From Caballeronia zhejiangensis (GTDB lineage: Bacteria; Pseudomonadota; Gammaproteobacteria; Burkholderiales; Burkholderiaceae), in contig NZ_JFHD01000008.1 of NCBI RefSeq assembly GCF_000698575.1, forward strand, positions 62,001 through 126,000: 64,000 bases of DNA, read 5' to 3'. Below the pieces are notes generated by a model that was given only the letters and a program-made list of their open reading frames with translations, was not told where the DNA came from and searched no databases. The position numbers and the translations under genes are program-made. Of the stretch, positions 26,860 through 36,157 are shown one piece after another (the stretch's first letter is position 1; each line of letters opens with the position of its first letter).

Positions 26860-27543
26860 TTACTTTGCGGCCGGCAGGGCGCCGGCATCGACTTGTTCGG
26901 CCAGGTGATTGACCGCTTCGCTGATCGCAAAATCGAGCACCTTGCCATTGAGCGTGGAGTCATAGCTCGACGTTCCGCCGAAGCCAATCACTTCGCGGCT
27001 CGACAAACTGAATTCACCGGCGCCCTGGCTCGACGTCACGATCTCGGACGTGGCGATATCGACGATATTGAGGCTGACCTTCGCATAGGCCACCTGAGTC
27101 TTCCCGCGTCCGAGAATGCCGAACAATTGCTGATCGCCGACATCCTTGCGGCCGAACTCCGTCACGTCGCCGGTGATGATGTAATTCGCGCCTCGAATCG
27201 ACTGCGCCTTGTTCGCGAACCCGGCTTCCTGTTTCGTTTCGCCAAGGTTGTCGCGATCCAGCACGGTGAAGCGTCGGCTTTGCTGCAAGGCCGTGGCGAG
27301 GATGGTCTTCGCCTGACTGCCGAGGCGATCGACGCCATCCGAGAACACGCCACGCATGTAATTCGAGCGATTGTCGAACTTGCCGATGGCGACGGGCACG
27401 GGCTTGCCCGCGAACGGCTTCTGGGAACTCGCGACGGCGGGAACCGCGACCGAGTGCGACGCCTCGGTCGCGCATCCGCCAAACAGAACTGCAACGGACG
27501 CGACCGCAACCGCGATCGCCAGGCGCCCTTTGATAACGCTCAT
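26860..27543 (-). CDS. CsgG/HfaB-family lipoprotein
   Basis: The ATG at 27543 has a GGAGG ribosome site 6 nt upstream and begins a lipoprotein signal with lipobox FGGC (Cys24); the frame upstream of it is discarded. The 227-residue body carries the CsgG-type fold signatures: VAIGKFDNRSNYMRG (residues 50-64), an ANYIITGDVTEF strand, and the segment around KVSLNIVDIATSEI. CsgG forms the curli secretion pore; HfaB-type relatives anchor holdfast or unknown complexes. With no curli subunit genes nearby, the partner lipoproteins downstream are the likely binding partners. Confidence 0.87.
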   Translation of the reverse strand: MSVIKGRLAIAVAVASVAVLFGGCATEASHSVAVPAVASSQKPFAGKPVPVAIGKFDNRSNYMRGVFSDGVDRLGSQAKTILATALQQSRRFTVLDRDNLGETKQEAGFANKAQSIRGANYIITGDVTEFGRKDVGDQQLFGILGRGKTQVAYAKVSLNIVDIATSEIVTSSQGAGEFSLSSREVIGFGGTSSYDSTLNGKVLDFAISEAVNHLAEQVDAGALPAAK

Positions 27544-27573
27544 GAATTGCCTCCAAAACGTCGAATCTTGAAA

Positions 27574-27595
27574 ACACCTGCCGTCAGACAGGTGC
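27574..27595 (-). promoter_or_regulatory. Weak hairpin in the leader of the lipoprotein operon
   Basis: On the minus strand CACCTG (27594-27589) and CAGGTG (27580-27575) form a 6-bp stem with an 8-nt loop, followed by TTTTC. It is about 30 nt before the CsgG-like ATG and could act as an attenuator; the T tract is short, so this is tentative. Confidence 0.3.
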
Positions 27596-27728
27596 TTTCG
27601 AAAAATCGACAATTATTTGGCAATTCAAATCTTTCAAAAAGAAGGACAGTTCCTAAAAATGAGTGCCGAGGGGAACGCCTGAGACGATTTGTTGAGAATT
27701 GATAAAAGGCCGCCAATCCCCACGGTCC

Positions 27729-30700
27729 CTACGCTCTCTCCAGCACCGCCATCTCCCTCACGACCACCAGCAGCATCGACAAACTCGCGCCGCCGCTCGC
27801 CCGCAATTCGGCCAGCAAGCGCGTGTACCGATCCAGCGCGTCCTGCCGTTTCGCGCGCCAGCTCTCGACAATGACATCCGGCGCATCGATGCCGCGCGAC
27901 TGTTCGAGCGCGCTCACCGTCAGCGCGCGCTTCAATCGCGCGAGCTCTTCCAGCGCCGCCGCGCGCGCGAGCAAGTCCCAGTGCGTCGTGATCGGCAGTG
28001 CCATCGCCCGTTCGGCGATGCCGCGATAATCGAGCAACGTGCCGATGCCGAAATACACGCTCGCCACAAGTTCCAGGCCGCGCCCGGAACACGCCGCCAC
28101 TTCCGCGCTGTCGAGCACGGCGGTCGCGATCTCGCCGCTCGCGACGCGCGCCGCGAGACTGCTCTCGACGCCCGCATCCTCCAGATCGCGCCGCCGCGCG
28201 TACCACGCGTCGAGCTGCGTCGCGGGCAAGAGCGCCGGCAGTTGCGGCGCGAGTCGAAGCGCCGCCTCGCGGCAACGCGCGAGCAAACCCTTCGCCTCGT
28301 TCGAGCCCGATCCGTTGTGCTTCAGATGACGCAGGAACCACAGCGACGTATCGTCGAGCAGACGCACGACATCGACGAACATGCGCGCCTGCACTTCATC
28401 CGCGACGATGTTGTCGAGTCCGTCGATGCTGCGCCACAAATCGTCGAGATCGAAGACATCGCGCGACATCAGCGCCGCGCGCACGATATCGCTCGGGCGC
28501 GCATCGGTCTCTTCCATCAGCCGATGCACGAACGTACAGCCCACACGATTCACGAGCGCGTTCGTCAGATGCGTCGCGAGAATCTCGCGCTTCAGCGGAT
28601 GGCGCTGCATCGTCTCGCTATAGCGCTGCTGCAAGGGCTTCGGGAAATACTCGGGCAGCATGTCCGCGACGAGCGCGTCTTCGGGCACGTCCGATTCGAG
28701 CAGTTCGTCGTAGAGCCACATCTTGCCGTACGCGAGCAGCACCGCGCGTTCTGGCGACGTCAGCCCCGACTTCGCCGCCGCGCGCTCGTTGATGTCGTCG
28801 TCGTTCGGCAGGAACTCGATACGCCGCTTCAGGCGCCCGGCGCGTTCGAGGAAGCGCATCATGCGGGCTTCGGCGTCGAGCGTTTCGGCGACATGGCGCT
28901 TTGCGATCGACAGCGCCTGCGTCTGCGCATAGTTGTCCTTCAGCACGAGCAGGCCGACTTCATCGGTCATTTCGGCGAGCAGCGCGTTGCGTTGCTTCTC
29001 GGTCATCTCGCCATCCGCGACGACGAGGCCGAGCAGAATCTTGATGTTGACCTCGTGATCCGAACAGTCGACGCCCGCCGAGTTATCGATGGCATCCGTA
29101 TTGATGCGGCCGCCCTTCTGCGCGAACTCGATGCGCCCCAGTTGCGTGAGCCCGAGATTGCCGCCTTCCGCGACGACCTTCACGCGCAGTTCCGCGCCGT
29201 TCACGCGCACGCCATCATTCGTTCGATCGCCGACTTGCTGATGCGTCTCCGCGCTCGACTTCACATACGTCCCGACGCCGCCGTTATAGAGCAGATCCGC
29301 CTCGGCCAGCAGGATCGCGCGGATCAGTTCGTTCGGCGCGAGCACCGATGCGCTGATGCCGAGCGCCGCCTGCACTTGCGGCGAGATCGGAATCGACTTC
29401 GCCGTGCGCGGATAGACGCCGCCGCCCGTCGAGATCAATGCGGGATCGTAGTCGGCCCAGCTGGAGCGCGGCAGCGCGAAAAGACGCGCGCGCTCATCGA
29501 AGCTCGTGGCCGCATCGGGCGTCGGATCGAGAAACACATGCCGATGATCGAACGCCGCAATCAGCCTGATATGGCGCGACAGCAGCATGCCGTTGCCGAA
29601 GACGTCGCCGGACATGTCGCCGATGCCGACCACGGTGAAATCGGTCGTCTGCGTATCGAAGTTCATCTCGCGGAAATGCCGCTTCACCGATTCCCACGCA
29701 CCGCGCGCCGTGATGCCCATCTTCTTGTGGTCGTAGCCGACCGACCCGCCGGACGCGAAGGCATCGTCGAGCCAGAAGCCGTATTCGTGCGCGATCGCGT
29801 TCGCGTAGTCGGAGAACGTGGCCGTGCCCTTGTCGGCGGCGACGACGAGATACGGATCGTCGGGATCGTGGCGCACGACATCGGGCGGCGGCACGATGCC
29901 ATCGGGCGTGCGGTTGTCGGTCACGTCGAGCAGGCCGCGCAGGAACATCTGATAACACCCGATGCCTTCATTGAGAAACGCTTCCCGATCCGATACGGGC
30001 GGCGGATTCTTCACGACAAAGCCGCCTTTCGATCCGACCGGCACGATTACCGTGTTCTTCACCATCTGCGCTTTCATGAGGCCGAGCACTTCGGTGCGGA
30101 AATCCTCGCGCCGGTCCGACCAGCGCAGCCCGCCGCGCGCAACGCGTCCGCCGCGCAAATGCACGCCCTCGACGCGCGGCGCATAGACCCAGATTTCGAA
30201 CATCGGCTTCGGCTCGGGCAAGCCCGGCACTTTCGACGGATCGAGCTTGAACGACACATACGGACGCGGCTGGCCTTGCGCATCGCGATGGAAATGATTG
30301 GTTCGCACCGTCGCCGTGATGACGCCCAGAAACTGACGCAGGATGCGGTCTTCGTCGAGATTCGGCACCTTGTCGAGCGCGGCTTCGATATCGGCGAGCA
30401 CGCGTTCGGCGGCCTTGTCGCGATCTTCCGCCGAGCCGCCGCGCGCCGGATCGAAACGCACCATGAAGAGTTGCAGCAGCTTCTTCGCGATCAGCGGATT
30501 GCCGATCAGCGCGCGCTCGATATACGCATCGCTGAAGGTCGAGCCAACCTGCCGCAGATACTTCGCATAGGCGCGCATGATCGTCACGTCGCGCGCGCCG
30601 AACTCCGCGCGCAGAACGAGACGGTTGTAGTCGTCGTTCTCGATCTCGCCCGACCACACGCTCGCGAACGCGTTTTCGAAGAGCGGCTTCACGCGGTCGA

Positions 30701-32594
30701 TATCGAACTCCACGTCGTCCTGCAACTCCAGCCCGAAATCGTGGATCCACGCATTCGGCGCGCCGGTCGGCTCGATCAGATACGGCCGCTCTTCATCGAC
30801 ACGCACGCCGAGATGCTCCAGCATCGGCAGGCTGTGCGACAGCGCGATCGGATCGCCGACGCGATACACCTTGAAGCGAAACGCGCGGCGTCCGGCTTCG
30901 ATCGGCCGGTACAGGCTCATCGACAAGCCGCCGGGCCGCGTATGCGTCGCCTCGATCAATTCGATGTCGCGCACCGCCGTGCGCGCCGGATAGTCCTCGC
31001 GATAACCCGCCGGGAACGAATCGGCATAACGCTGCAGGAGCCGGTTGCCCGCTTCCTCGCCGTGACTGTCGATGAGCGCATCGGCGAGATCGTCCTGCCA
31101 GCGGCGCGCGACCTGCACGACGCGCGCTTCGAGTTCGCGGGTATCGACTTCGGGCATCGCGCCTCTGTCCGCACGCACGACGATATGAATGCGCGCGAGC
31201 GGCGATTCGGACAGGAGCGGCGTGAACTCGATGCTCTTGCCGTTGAACGCTTCCATCAACACACGGCTGATGCGGCGGCGCAAGTCGGTGTTGAACTTGT
31301 CGCGCGGCACGAAGACGAGGCACGACACGAAGCGGTCGAAGCGGTCGCGCCGCACGAAAAGCCGCGTGCGCTGATGTTCCTGCAAACGCAGCACGCCGAT
31401 GGCGATATCGAAGAGCACGTCTTCATCGGCCTGGAACAGTTCGTCGCGCGGATATTGTTCGAGCACCGTGATAAGCGACTTCGCCAGATGCCCCTTCGCG
31501 AGAAAGCCCGCGCGCCGCACGATGTTCGCGCATTTGCGGCGCACGATCGGGATCTCGGACGTGGGCACGAGATACGCCGTCGACGTATAGAGACCGAGGA
31601 AGCGCCGTTCGCCGATCACCTTGCCATCCGGCGACGTGCGCTTCACGCCGACATAGTCGAGATAGCCCGGCCGATGCACCGTCGCGCGCGAATTCGCCTT
31701 CGTCAGAAAGATCGGCGCCGCGCCTTCGATGATCGCGGCCGCGCCCGGCGGCAGCGGCGTCACGTCCCCGTCGGACGGCGCGCGCAAGGTTTCGCGCAAA
31801 ATGCCGAGGCCCGAGCCGGCCACGCCGCGCAGCGCGAAGCCGCCTTCATGCTCGACGAGTTCGTAATCGCGGCAGCCGAGGAACGTAAAGTGATCGGCGA
31901 CCATCCATTCGAGGAACGCGCGGGACTCGATGCCGTCGGGCGTCGTATCGCGCGCCTTCAGATCGTCTATCGCTACACGCGCGGCCTCGGTGACTTTCGG
32001 CCAGTCTTCGACCGCCGCGCGCACGTCGCCGAGCACGCGCGCGATGTTCTCGCGCACTTCGTCGAGACGCTCGCCGTCGCCGCAGCGATTGACTTCGAAA
32101 TGGATGAACGATTCGAGCTCGGAGTTGCCGTCGCCCGCTTCGGCATGACCCTGACCGATGCGCTCGATCTCGCCCGTATGCGCGCCCTTGCTCGCGCGCC
32201 AGACGCGAAACACCGGATGAATCGCCGAATGCAGCGCGAGCCCCAGGCGGTTGAGTTCCATCGTCACCGAATCGACGAGAAACGGCATGTCGTCGTTGAC
32301 GATCTCGACGACCGTGTGATCCGAATGCCAGCCGTGCTGCTCCAGATTCGGGTTGTAGACGCGCAGCACCTCGCGCCCCGGCACGAACTTCTGCGCGGTC
32401 TGCCAGTGCGCCATCGCGGCGCCGTAGAGATCGGCGACATCGCGGCTCGCGATATCCTCGACATCGACCTGCTCGTAGTAATAGCGAAGCAGCGGCTCGA
32501 TGACCTTGAAGCTTGGCTCCGGCAATCGCCCTCTCGCGAACTCGAGAAGATCGTTGATGAGATGTTCGACCCGCGCTTCGTTCTTGACCAGCAT
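27729..32594 (-). CDS. gdhB: NAD-specific glutamate dehydrogenase, 180-kDa class
   Basis: The ATG at 32594 is preceded by a strong GGGAGGA site and gives 1621 residues, right for the large bacterial NAD-GDH class (about 1600). The first 700 residues hold ACT-like regulatory segments (for example VEIVNDDMPFLVDSVTMEL). The catalytic part has RGGLRWSDRREDFRTEVLGL and VGSKGGFVVKNPP, with the Lys that binds 2-oxoglutarate, near residues 815-850. A Rossmann-type NAD domain follows (VGIGDMSGDVFGNGML). It catalyses oxidative deamination of glutamate to 2-oxoglutarate and ammonia, feeding carbon from amino acids into the TCA cycle. The gene stands alone and is divergent from a cupin gene. The symbol follows Pseudomonas usage. 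Confidence 0.95.
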   Translation of the reverse strand: MLVKNEARVEHLINDLLEFARGRLPEPSFKVIEPLLRYYYEQVDVEDIASRDVADLYGAAMAHWQTAQKFVPGREVLRVYNPNLEQHGWHSDHTVVEIVNDDMPFLVDSVTMELNRLGLALHSAIHPVFRVWRASKGAHTGEIERIGQGHAEAGDGNSELESFIHFEVNRCGDGERLDEVRENIARVLGDVRAAVEDWPKVTEAARVAIDDLKARDTTPDGIESRAFLEWMVADHFTFLGCRDYELVEHEGGFALRGVAGSGLGILRETLRAPSDGDVTPLPPGAAAIIEGAAPIFLTKANSRATVHRPGYLDYVGVKRTSPDGKVIGERRFLGLYTSTAYLVPTSEIPIVRRKCANIVRRAGFLAKGHLAKSLITVLEQYPRDELFQADEDVLFDIAIGVLRLQEHQRTRLFVRRDRFDRFVSCLVFVPRDKFNTDLRRRISRVLMEAFNGKSIEFTPLLSESPLARIHIVVRADRGAMPEVDTRELEARVVQVARRWQDDLADALIDSHGEEAGNRLLQRYADSFPAGYREDYPARTAVRDIELIEATHTRPGGLSMSLYRPIEAGRRAFRFKVYRVGDPIALSHSLPMLEHLGVRVDEERPYLIEPTGAPNAWIHDFGLELQDDVEFDIDRVKPLFENAFASVWSGEIENDDYNRLVLRAEFGARDVTIMRAYAKYLRQVGSTFSDAYIERALIGNPLIAKKLLQLFMVRFDPARGGSAEDRDKAAERVLADIEAALDKVPNLDEDRILRQFLGVITATVRTNHFHRDAQGQPRPYVSFKLDPSKVPGLPEPKPMFEIWVYAPRVEGVHLRGGRVARGGLRWSDRREDFRTEVLGLMKAQMVKNTVIVPVGSKGGFVVKNPPPVSDREAFLNEGIGCYQMFLRGLLDVTDNRTPDGIVPPPDVVRHDPDDPYLVVAADKGTATFSDYANAIAHEYGFWLDDAFASGGSVGYDHKKMGITARGAWESVKRHFREMNFDTQTTDFTVVGIGDMSGDVFGNGMLLSRHIRLIAAFDHRHVFLDPTPDAATSFDERARLFALPRSSWADYDPALISTGGGVYPRTAKSIPISPQVQAALGISASVLAPNELIRAILLAEADLLYNGGVGTYVKSSAETHQQVGDRTNDGVRVNGAELRVKVVAEGGNLGLTQLGRIEFAQKGGRINTDAIDNSAGVDCSDHEVNIKILLGLVVADGEMTEKQRNALLAEMTDEVGLLVLKDNYAQTQALSIAKRHVAETLDAEARMMRFLERAGRLKRRIEFLPNDDDINERAAAKSGLTSPERAVLLAYGKMWLYDELLESDVPEDALVADMLPEYFPKPLQQRYSETMQRHPLKREILATHLTNALVNRVGCTFVHRLMEETDARPSDIVRAALMSRDVFDLDDLWRSIDGLDNIVADEVQARMFVDVVRLLDDTSLWFLRHLKHNGSGSNEAKGLLARCREAALRLAPQLPALLPATQLDAWYARRRDLEDAGVESSLAARVASGEIATAVLDSAEVAACSGRGLELVASVYFGIGTLLDYRGIAERAMALPITTHWDLLARAAALEELARLKRALTVSALEQSRGIDAPDVIVESWRAKRQDALDRYTRLLAELRASGGASLSMLLVVVREMAVLERA

Positions 32595-32815
32595 GGTGTC
32601 CTCCCGAGGCTTTCGGTTGCGGTGCGATTGCGGCTCGCGCTTCGAATCAAGGAGATTATGCGCCGCCCCGGCGCATCGCTCGCGGGTCGGGCATGTGCGG
32701 TTGCACAAAGACGGTGCGCGCATTCCGGCTACGTTAGCCGCATCGCATGACCTTTGCGCGACATCGGCTTTCGACTATTGTCGATAGCTGAAGAGCGGCT
32801 CACGGAGGCATCGCC

Positions 32816-33241
32816 ATGCAGGATTTCACTGAAGAGACAGCGCAGCAGACGGTCGTCACGGTGCGTCCGAAAGAGCAACTCGCGACGGTTCAGCATCTGC
32901 CGTATTTCATCGGGCTGTCGGCGAAGACGGCGGGCACGCGCGGACTCGCGATGCATATCGTCGTCGTGCCGCCGGGCGGACGCGGCGAGCCGCACATCCA
33001 CGTTGGCTACGAGACCGGCATCTACATACTCGAAGGACGCATCGAGACGCGCTATGGGCCGGGACTGGCGGAATCGGTCATCAACGAGCCGGGCGACTTC
33101 GTATTCATTCCGCCGGGCGTGCCGCATCAGCCGGTCAATCTGAGCGCGACGCAAGCAGCGCGCGCCGTGATCGCCCGCAACGACGCCAACGAGGCGGATC
33201 GCGTCGTGCCTTACGATCCGTGGGAGCCGTCCGCGCCCTAG
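32816..33241 (+). CDS. Single-domain cupin protein
   Basis: A GGAGG ribosome site precedes the ATG by 8 nt. The 141-residue protein carries the two cupin motifs: PHIHVGYETGIYILEGRIETRYG (residues 60-82, with His60, His62 and Glu66 as likely metal ligands) and PGDFVFIPPGVPHQPVN (92-108, with His104). A metal-binding beta-barrel is therefore expected. Substrate unknown. The stop overlaps the stop of a convergent lipoprotein gene through CTAG. Confidence 0.85.
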   Translation: MQDFTEETAQQTVVTVRPKEQLATVQHLPYFIGLSAKTAGTRGLAMHIVVVPPGGRGEPHIHVGYETGIYILEGRIETRYGPGLAESVINEPGDFVFIPPGVPHQPVNLSATQAARAVIARNDANEADRVVPYDPWEPSAP

Positions 33242-33732
33242 TAGCCGGGCGCGCCCATGCCCGGCAGATCGACGTAACCGCTGTCGGCGAAGCGCGCGCC
33301 GCCGAACGCGCCGCCCGCGAGTTTGCCGCGCACCGCATACGACACCTTGCTGACGGTGTCGCCGCTCGCGAAGCCGAACGCCTGGCGCGCCATCGAGAAT
33401 GCCGATACCGTCACCGGCACGGACAGCACCGTTTCGCCGAAACGCGGCACCGTTCCGCGCTGATCGCTGACGCCGCTCGCGAATGCGCGGCCGTTGAGAT
33501 CGAGATCGAGCGCGACGCCATCGAAGTCGATCGGCGCGTCGTTCGGGTTCTGAATGCGCAGCTTCACGGCGAAACGCATCTCCAGCCCTTGCCCTTCGAG
33601 CGGCTCGATGCCCGCGACGCTCACGCGCATCGCGTCGCGATTGAAGAAGCCCGCGCAGCCGCCGAGCGCGAGCATCGCGAGAAAGGCGGCAAGGAAGTAA
33701 GCGAAGCGGTTGCGCATGGGATTCGGTTGCAT
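33238..33732 (-). CDS. LEA type 2 / WHy-domain lipoprotein
   Basis: The 164-residue product has a lipoprotein signal with lipobox LGGC (Cys26). It has a single immunoglobulin-like domain with RIQNPNDAPIDFDGVALDLDLNGR (about residues 59-82), the water-stress/hypersensitive-response (WHy, LEA_2) signature containing the NPN motif. Bacterial members are thought to be periplasmic or outer-membrane-attached stress proteins that stabilise other proteins. A GAGGAG site lies 10 nt upstream of the ATG at 33732. It ends on the cupin stop in a tail-to-tail overlap. Confidence 0.85.
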   Translation of the reverse strand: MQPNPMRNRFAYFLAAFLAMLALGGCAGFFNRDAMRVSVAGIEPLEGQGLEMRFAVKLRIQNPNDAPIDFDGVALDLDLNGRAFASGVSDQRGTVPRFGETVLSVPVTVSAFSMARQAFGFASGDTVSKVSYAVRGKLAGGAFGGARFADSGYVDLPGMGAPGY

Positions 33733-33759
33733 GAGAACGTGACTCCTCGCGATGTCGTG

Positions 33760-34275
33760 CTAGATATGTAGTGCGTTCAGCAGCATGCGGCCATAGACAT
33801 GATGAAACCAGACATCGTCGACGACGAAAAGCGCTGCAGCCCACGCAGCCGCGACGATGATCAGATCGCAATGGCCGCTCGTCCATAGATTGAGCGAATG
33901 GCGCGCGGCGATCCAAGGCACGCCGAGCGGGTTCGGCCAGTCCGCGAAGAGATGCATGAGCCCGCCGCACGCGAAGCCGAACGCGACGGGCGCCGCCGGA
34001 TGCCGGCCGAGAAAGTGATACGAAAGCGCGAGCAGCGCAACCCAGCCGATGCCCCAGTGCGTGAGCGTGCGATGCGTGATCCAGAGCTTGCGCGCGCGCG
34101 TCCACCACGCGACTTCGAGCCAGTCCGGCGCGGTCGCCCCGGCGACGCCCGCGAGCAGCGCGAAAACGCCCGCGAGCATGTTCGCGCCGCCCGCCGTGGC
34201 CGGATGCGTCACGATCGCCGCCGCGATGATGCCTGCCGCCCATCCCGTCGCATGATGAGCCTTGCTCGATGCCAT
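33760..34275 (-). CDS. Membrane-bound metal-dependent hydrolase, YdjM/DUF457 family
   Basis: The 171-residue protein has four or more hydrophobic segments (about residues 8-25, 33-48, 74-88, 93-110, 137-152) and the conserved HRTLTHW motif (68-74) with GGLMHLFADWPNPLGVPW (103-120). The His/Asp residues are the presumed metal site of this family (LexA-regulated YdjM and relatives). It sits 27 nt upstream of the WHy lipoprotein gene on the same strand, so the two are probably co-transcribed. Confidence 0.82.
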   Translation of the reverse strand: MASSKAHHATGWAAGIIAAAIVTHPATAGGANMLAGVFALLAGVAGATAPDWLEVAWWTRARKLWITHRTLTHWGIGWVALLALSYHFLGRHPAAPVAFGFACGGLMHLFADWPNPLGVPWIAARHSLNLWTSGHCDLIIVAAAWAAALFVVDDVWFHHVYGRMLLNALHI

Positions 34276-34527
34276 GAAGAAACCGCCTTTGTCGCCCTTG
34301 CCCGAAGAGGGCGCATGTTCGCACGGTCGCTGGGGTCGAAACCGGCCTGAAACATAAACTTACGCAATTGCGTGCGTCGAAACACGCTTGTGCGAACGGC
34401 GTCGGCGAGGCCGCGCGGCGTTGACTAAAATGATTGCTGAATCGCTGCGCAAATCACGCTGCGGACGCTGCCCGATGCGTCCCACGCCCGCCTGCGCACG
34501 CAGGCATTTTTATCGAATTTGGCCGTC

Positions 34528-35034
34528 ATGCAACACCTGAAATACCTGAGCGCCTACCCGAACGTGCTGCAGGACAAGGTTCGCCGACTGATCGCCCAGC
34601 AACAACTGGGTTCGTATCTCGACGCGCGCTATCCGAACAGGCACGCCGTACAGTCCGATCGCGCGCTTTATGAATATTGCTCAGATCTGAAGCAGGAATT
34701 TCTGCGCGTCGCGCCTGCAATCGACAAAGTCTTCTACGACAGCAAGCTCGACGTGCTGCGTCACGCGCTCGGCCTGCACACCGCCATCTCGCGCGTGCAG
34801 GGCGCGAAGCTCAAGGCGAAGAAGGAAATCCGCATTGCGTCGCTTTTCAGGGACACCGCGCCCGAGTTTCTTCGGATGATCGTCGTGCATGAACTCGCGC
34901 ATCTGAAGGAAAGCGATCACAACAAGGCCTTCTATCGCCTGTGCGAGTTGATGCAGCCCGGCTACCATCAGATCGAATTCGACTTGCGGCTGTATCTCAC
35001 GCATCGGGATTTGCTCCGCACGAAAGTGGCGTGA
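34528..35034 (+). CDS. YgjP-like zinc metallopeptidase
   Basis: The first ATG (34528) is used; a TTG three codons earlier is the only longer option, and there is no good ribosome site for either. The 168-residue protein contains HELAHLKESDHNKAFY (about residues 119-134), the HExxH zinc motif followed by the third ligand His in SDH, typical of the YgjP/M48-like family. The family lacks a signal peptide and acts in the cytoplasm; its substrate is not established. Confidence 0.82.
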   Translation: MQHLKYLSAYPNVLQDKVRRLIAQQQLGSYLDARYPNRHAVQSDRALYEYCSDLKQEFLRVAPAIDKVFYDSKLDVLRHALGLHTAISRVQGAKLKAKKEIRIASLFRDTAPEFLRMIVVHELAHLKESDHNKAFYRLCELMQPGYHQIEFDLRLYLTHRDLLRTKVA

Positions 35035-35050
35035 GCGTCGCTGCGGCGCA

Positions 35051-35752
35051 TCAATAGGACCAGGCTAGCGCGGCAGCGTATCCGTCGGGCGCGGTGAGCG
35101 AAATAGCGTCGAACGCGCCCGCGCCGCGCGTCACCGCATAGCGAACGTCCCTGCGCGGAAGAACCGAAAAGCCGTGCATCGCGACATCCGTGCTGCCGAT
35201 GCCATCGCCGTGCGCCTTCAGCACCGCCTCTTTCGCCGTCCAGCAGTCGAAGAACGCGCGGTTTCGGGCGGCATCGTCGGGCAAGGCTTCGATTTCGCGC
35301 CGGTCGATATCCCCGAGCACCGCGGGCGCGAGATCGCGCCAATCGAACGTCGCGCGCGCTTCCTCGATATCGGCGCCCACGCGCCTTTCTCGCGACATCG
35401 CGATCAAGCCATAGCCGCCCGAATGCGACACGTTGAAATCCGGCGCGTTCCGGTGAACGAGAAACGGCCTGCCGCGATCGACGGCATCGAACGCGAGACG
35501 CGCGGGATCGTCGCCCGTTTCGGCCGCGAGCAGATGCCGCAGCGCGCAACGCACCGCGCCGAAACGCGCGCCATCCGCGTGGCGCAGAAAACGCGCGGCG
35601 CGCGCGCGTTCATCCGCGTTCATCACGGCGTAGGCGGCGCTGTCGAGCGGCATCGAAAAATCGATATGAAGCAGCCACACGCGCACGTCACCGGGCGCGT
35701 GATCGGGAAGCGGCATCGGGCGGACATCGAAGGGAATCGTTGCTTCGGTCAT
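35051..35752 (-). CDS. 4'-phosphopantetheinyl transferase (Sfp type)
   Basis: The ATG at 35752 overlaps the tautomerase stop by 4 nt; the longer frame is a shadow. The 233-residue protein has the Sfp/ACPS signatures: FNVSHSGGYGLIAMS (about 118-132), GADIEEAR (138-145, Asp as Mg ligand) and FFDCWTAKEAVLKAHG (about 177-192, with the Glu and Lys of the catalytic motif). It transfers phosphopantetheine from CoA to a carrier-protein Ser, activating polyketide, peptide or fatty-acid synthases. No carrier-protein gene is nearby, so it probably serves clusters elsewhere. Confidence 0.92.
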   Translation of the reverse strand: MTEATIPFDVRPMPLPDHAPGDVRVWLLHIDFSMPLDSAAYAVMNADERARAARFLRHADGARFGAVRCALRHLLAAETGDDPARLAFDAVDRGRPFLVHRNAPDFNVSHSGGYGLIAMSRERRVGADIEEARATFDWRDLAPAVLGDIDRREIEALPDDAARNRAFFDCWTAKEAVLKAHGDGIGSTDVAMHGFSVLPRRDVRYAVTRGAGAFDAISLTAPDGYAAALAWSY

Positions 35753-36135
35753 TTGGGAGCGTACTGCGCCTCGCCGTTGCCGAAGGACCAGTTCTCCTTC
35801 TTCACTTCGACGAGGCTGATGAAAACATCCTCGCGCCGCAGCTTGAGACGTTCGTGCAAGCCATCGGCGACCGCCTTGTAGAACGCGCTCTTTTTCGCGA
35901 GGTCGCGGCCTTCGTTGAGCGTGACCTGGATCACGACGCAATCGTCCGTGCGGCTGATGCCGAGATACGTGCGATCGACGATGAAGTCCGTCGCGCCGTG
36001 CTCCGCGACGATCTGAAAGCGATCGTTCTCGGGTACGTCGAGTGTCGAGCGCATCGCGTCGTACACGACATCGCCGATAGTCGTGCGATACGCGCTGTCC
36101 TTGCCTTTCTGCAGATCGATGCGAACGAGCGGCAT
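35749..36135 (-). CDS. Tautomerase-family protein (MIF/4-OT superfamily)
   Basis: The ATG at 36135 exposes Pro2, the catalytic base of the tautomerase superfamily once Met is removed; this decides the start. The 128-residue protein (MPLVRIDLQKG) contains two beta-alpha-beta units, as in the longer 4-oxalocrotonate tautomerase/MIF-like members; the FISLVEVKKENWSFGNGEAQY end is typical. Substrate unknown. It lies 22 nt after the nitrile hydratase activator gene and overlaps the phosphopantetheinyl transferase start. Confidence 0.85.
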   Translation of the reverse strand: MPLVRIDLQKGKDSAYRTTIGDVVYDAMRSTLDVPENDRFQIVAEHGATDFIVDRTYLGISRTDDCVVIQVTLNEGRDLAKKSAFYKAVADGLHERLKLRREDVFISLVEVKKENWSFGNGEAQYAPK

Positions 36136-36157
36136 GGGTTTCTCCTGTTGGTTAGTT

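Noticed and set aside
27699..32750. A 1683-codon open frame on the plus strand opposite the glutamate dehydrogenase gene
   Set aside because: It is rich in Arg/His/Ala and has no ribosome site, start context or family pattern. In GC-rich DNA the antisense frame of a long gene often stays open. The minus-strand gene has clear domains.
34362..34373. ACGCAATTGCGT palindrome upstream of the metallopeptidase gene
   Set aside because: A 12-bp palindrome, but it lies 155 nt from the start with no promoter or second copy, so chance is a reasonable explanation.
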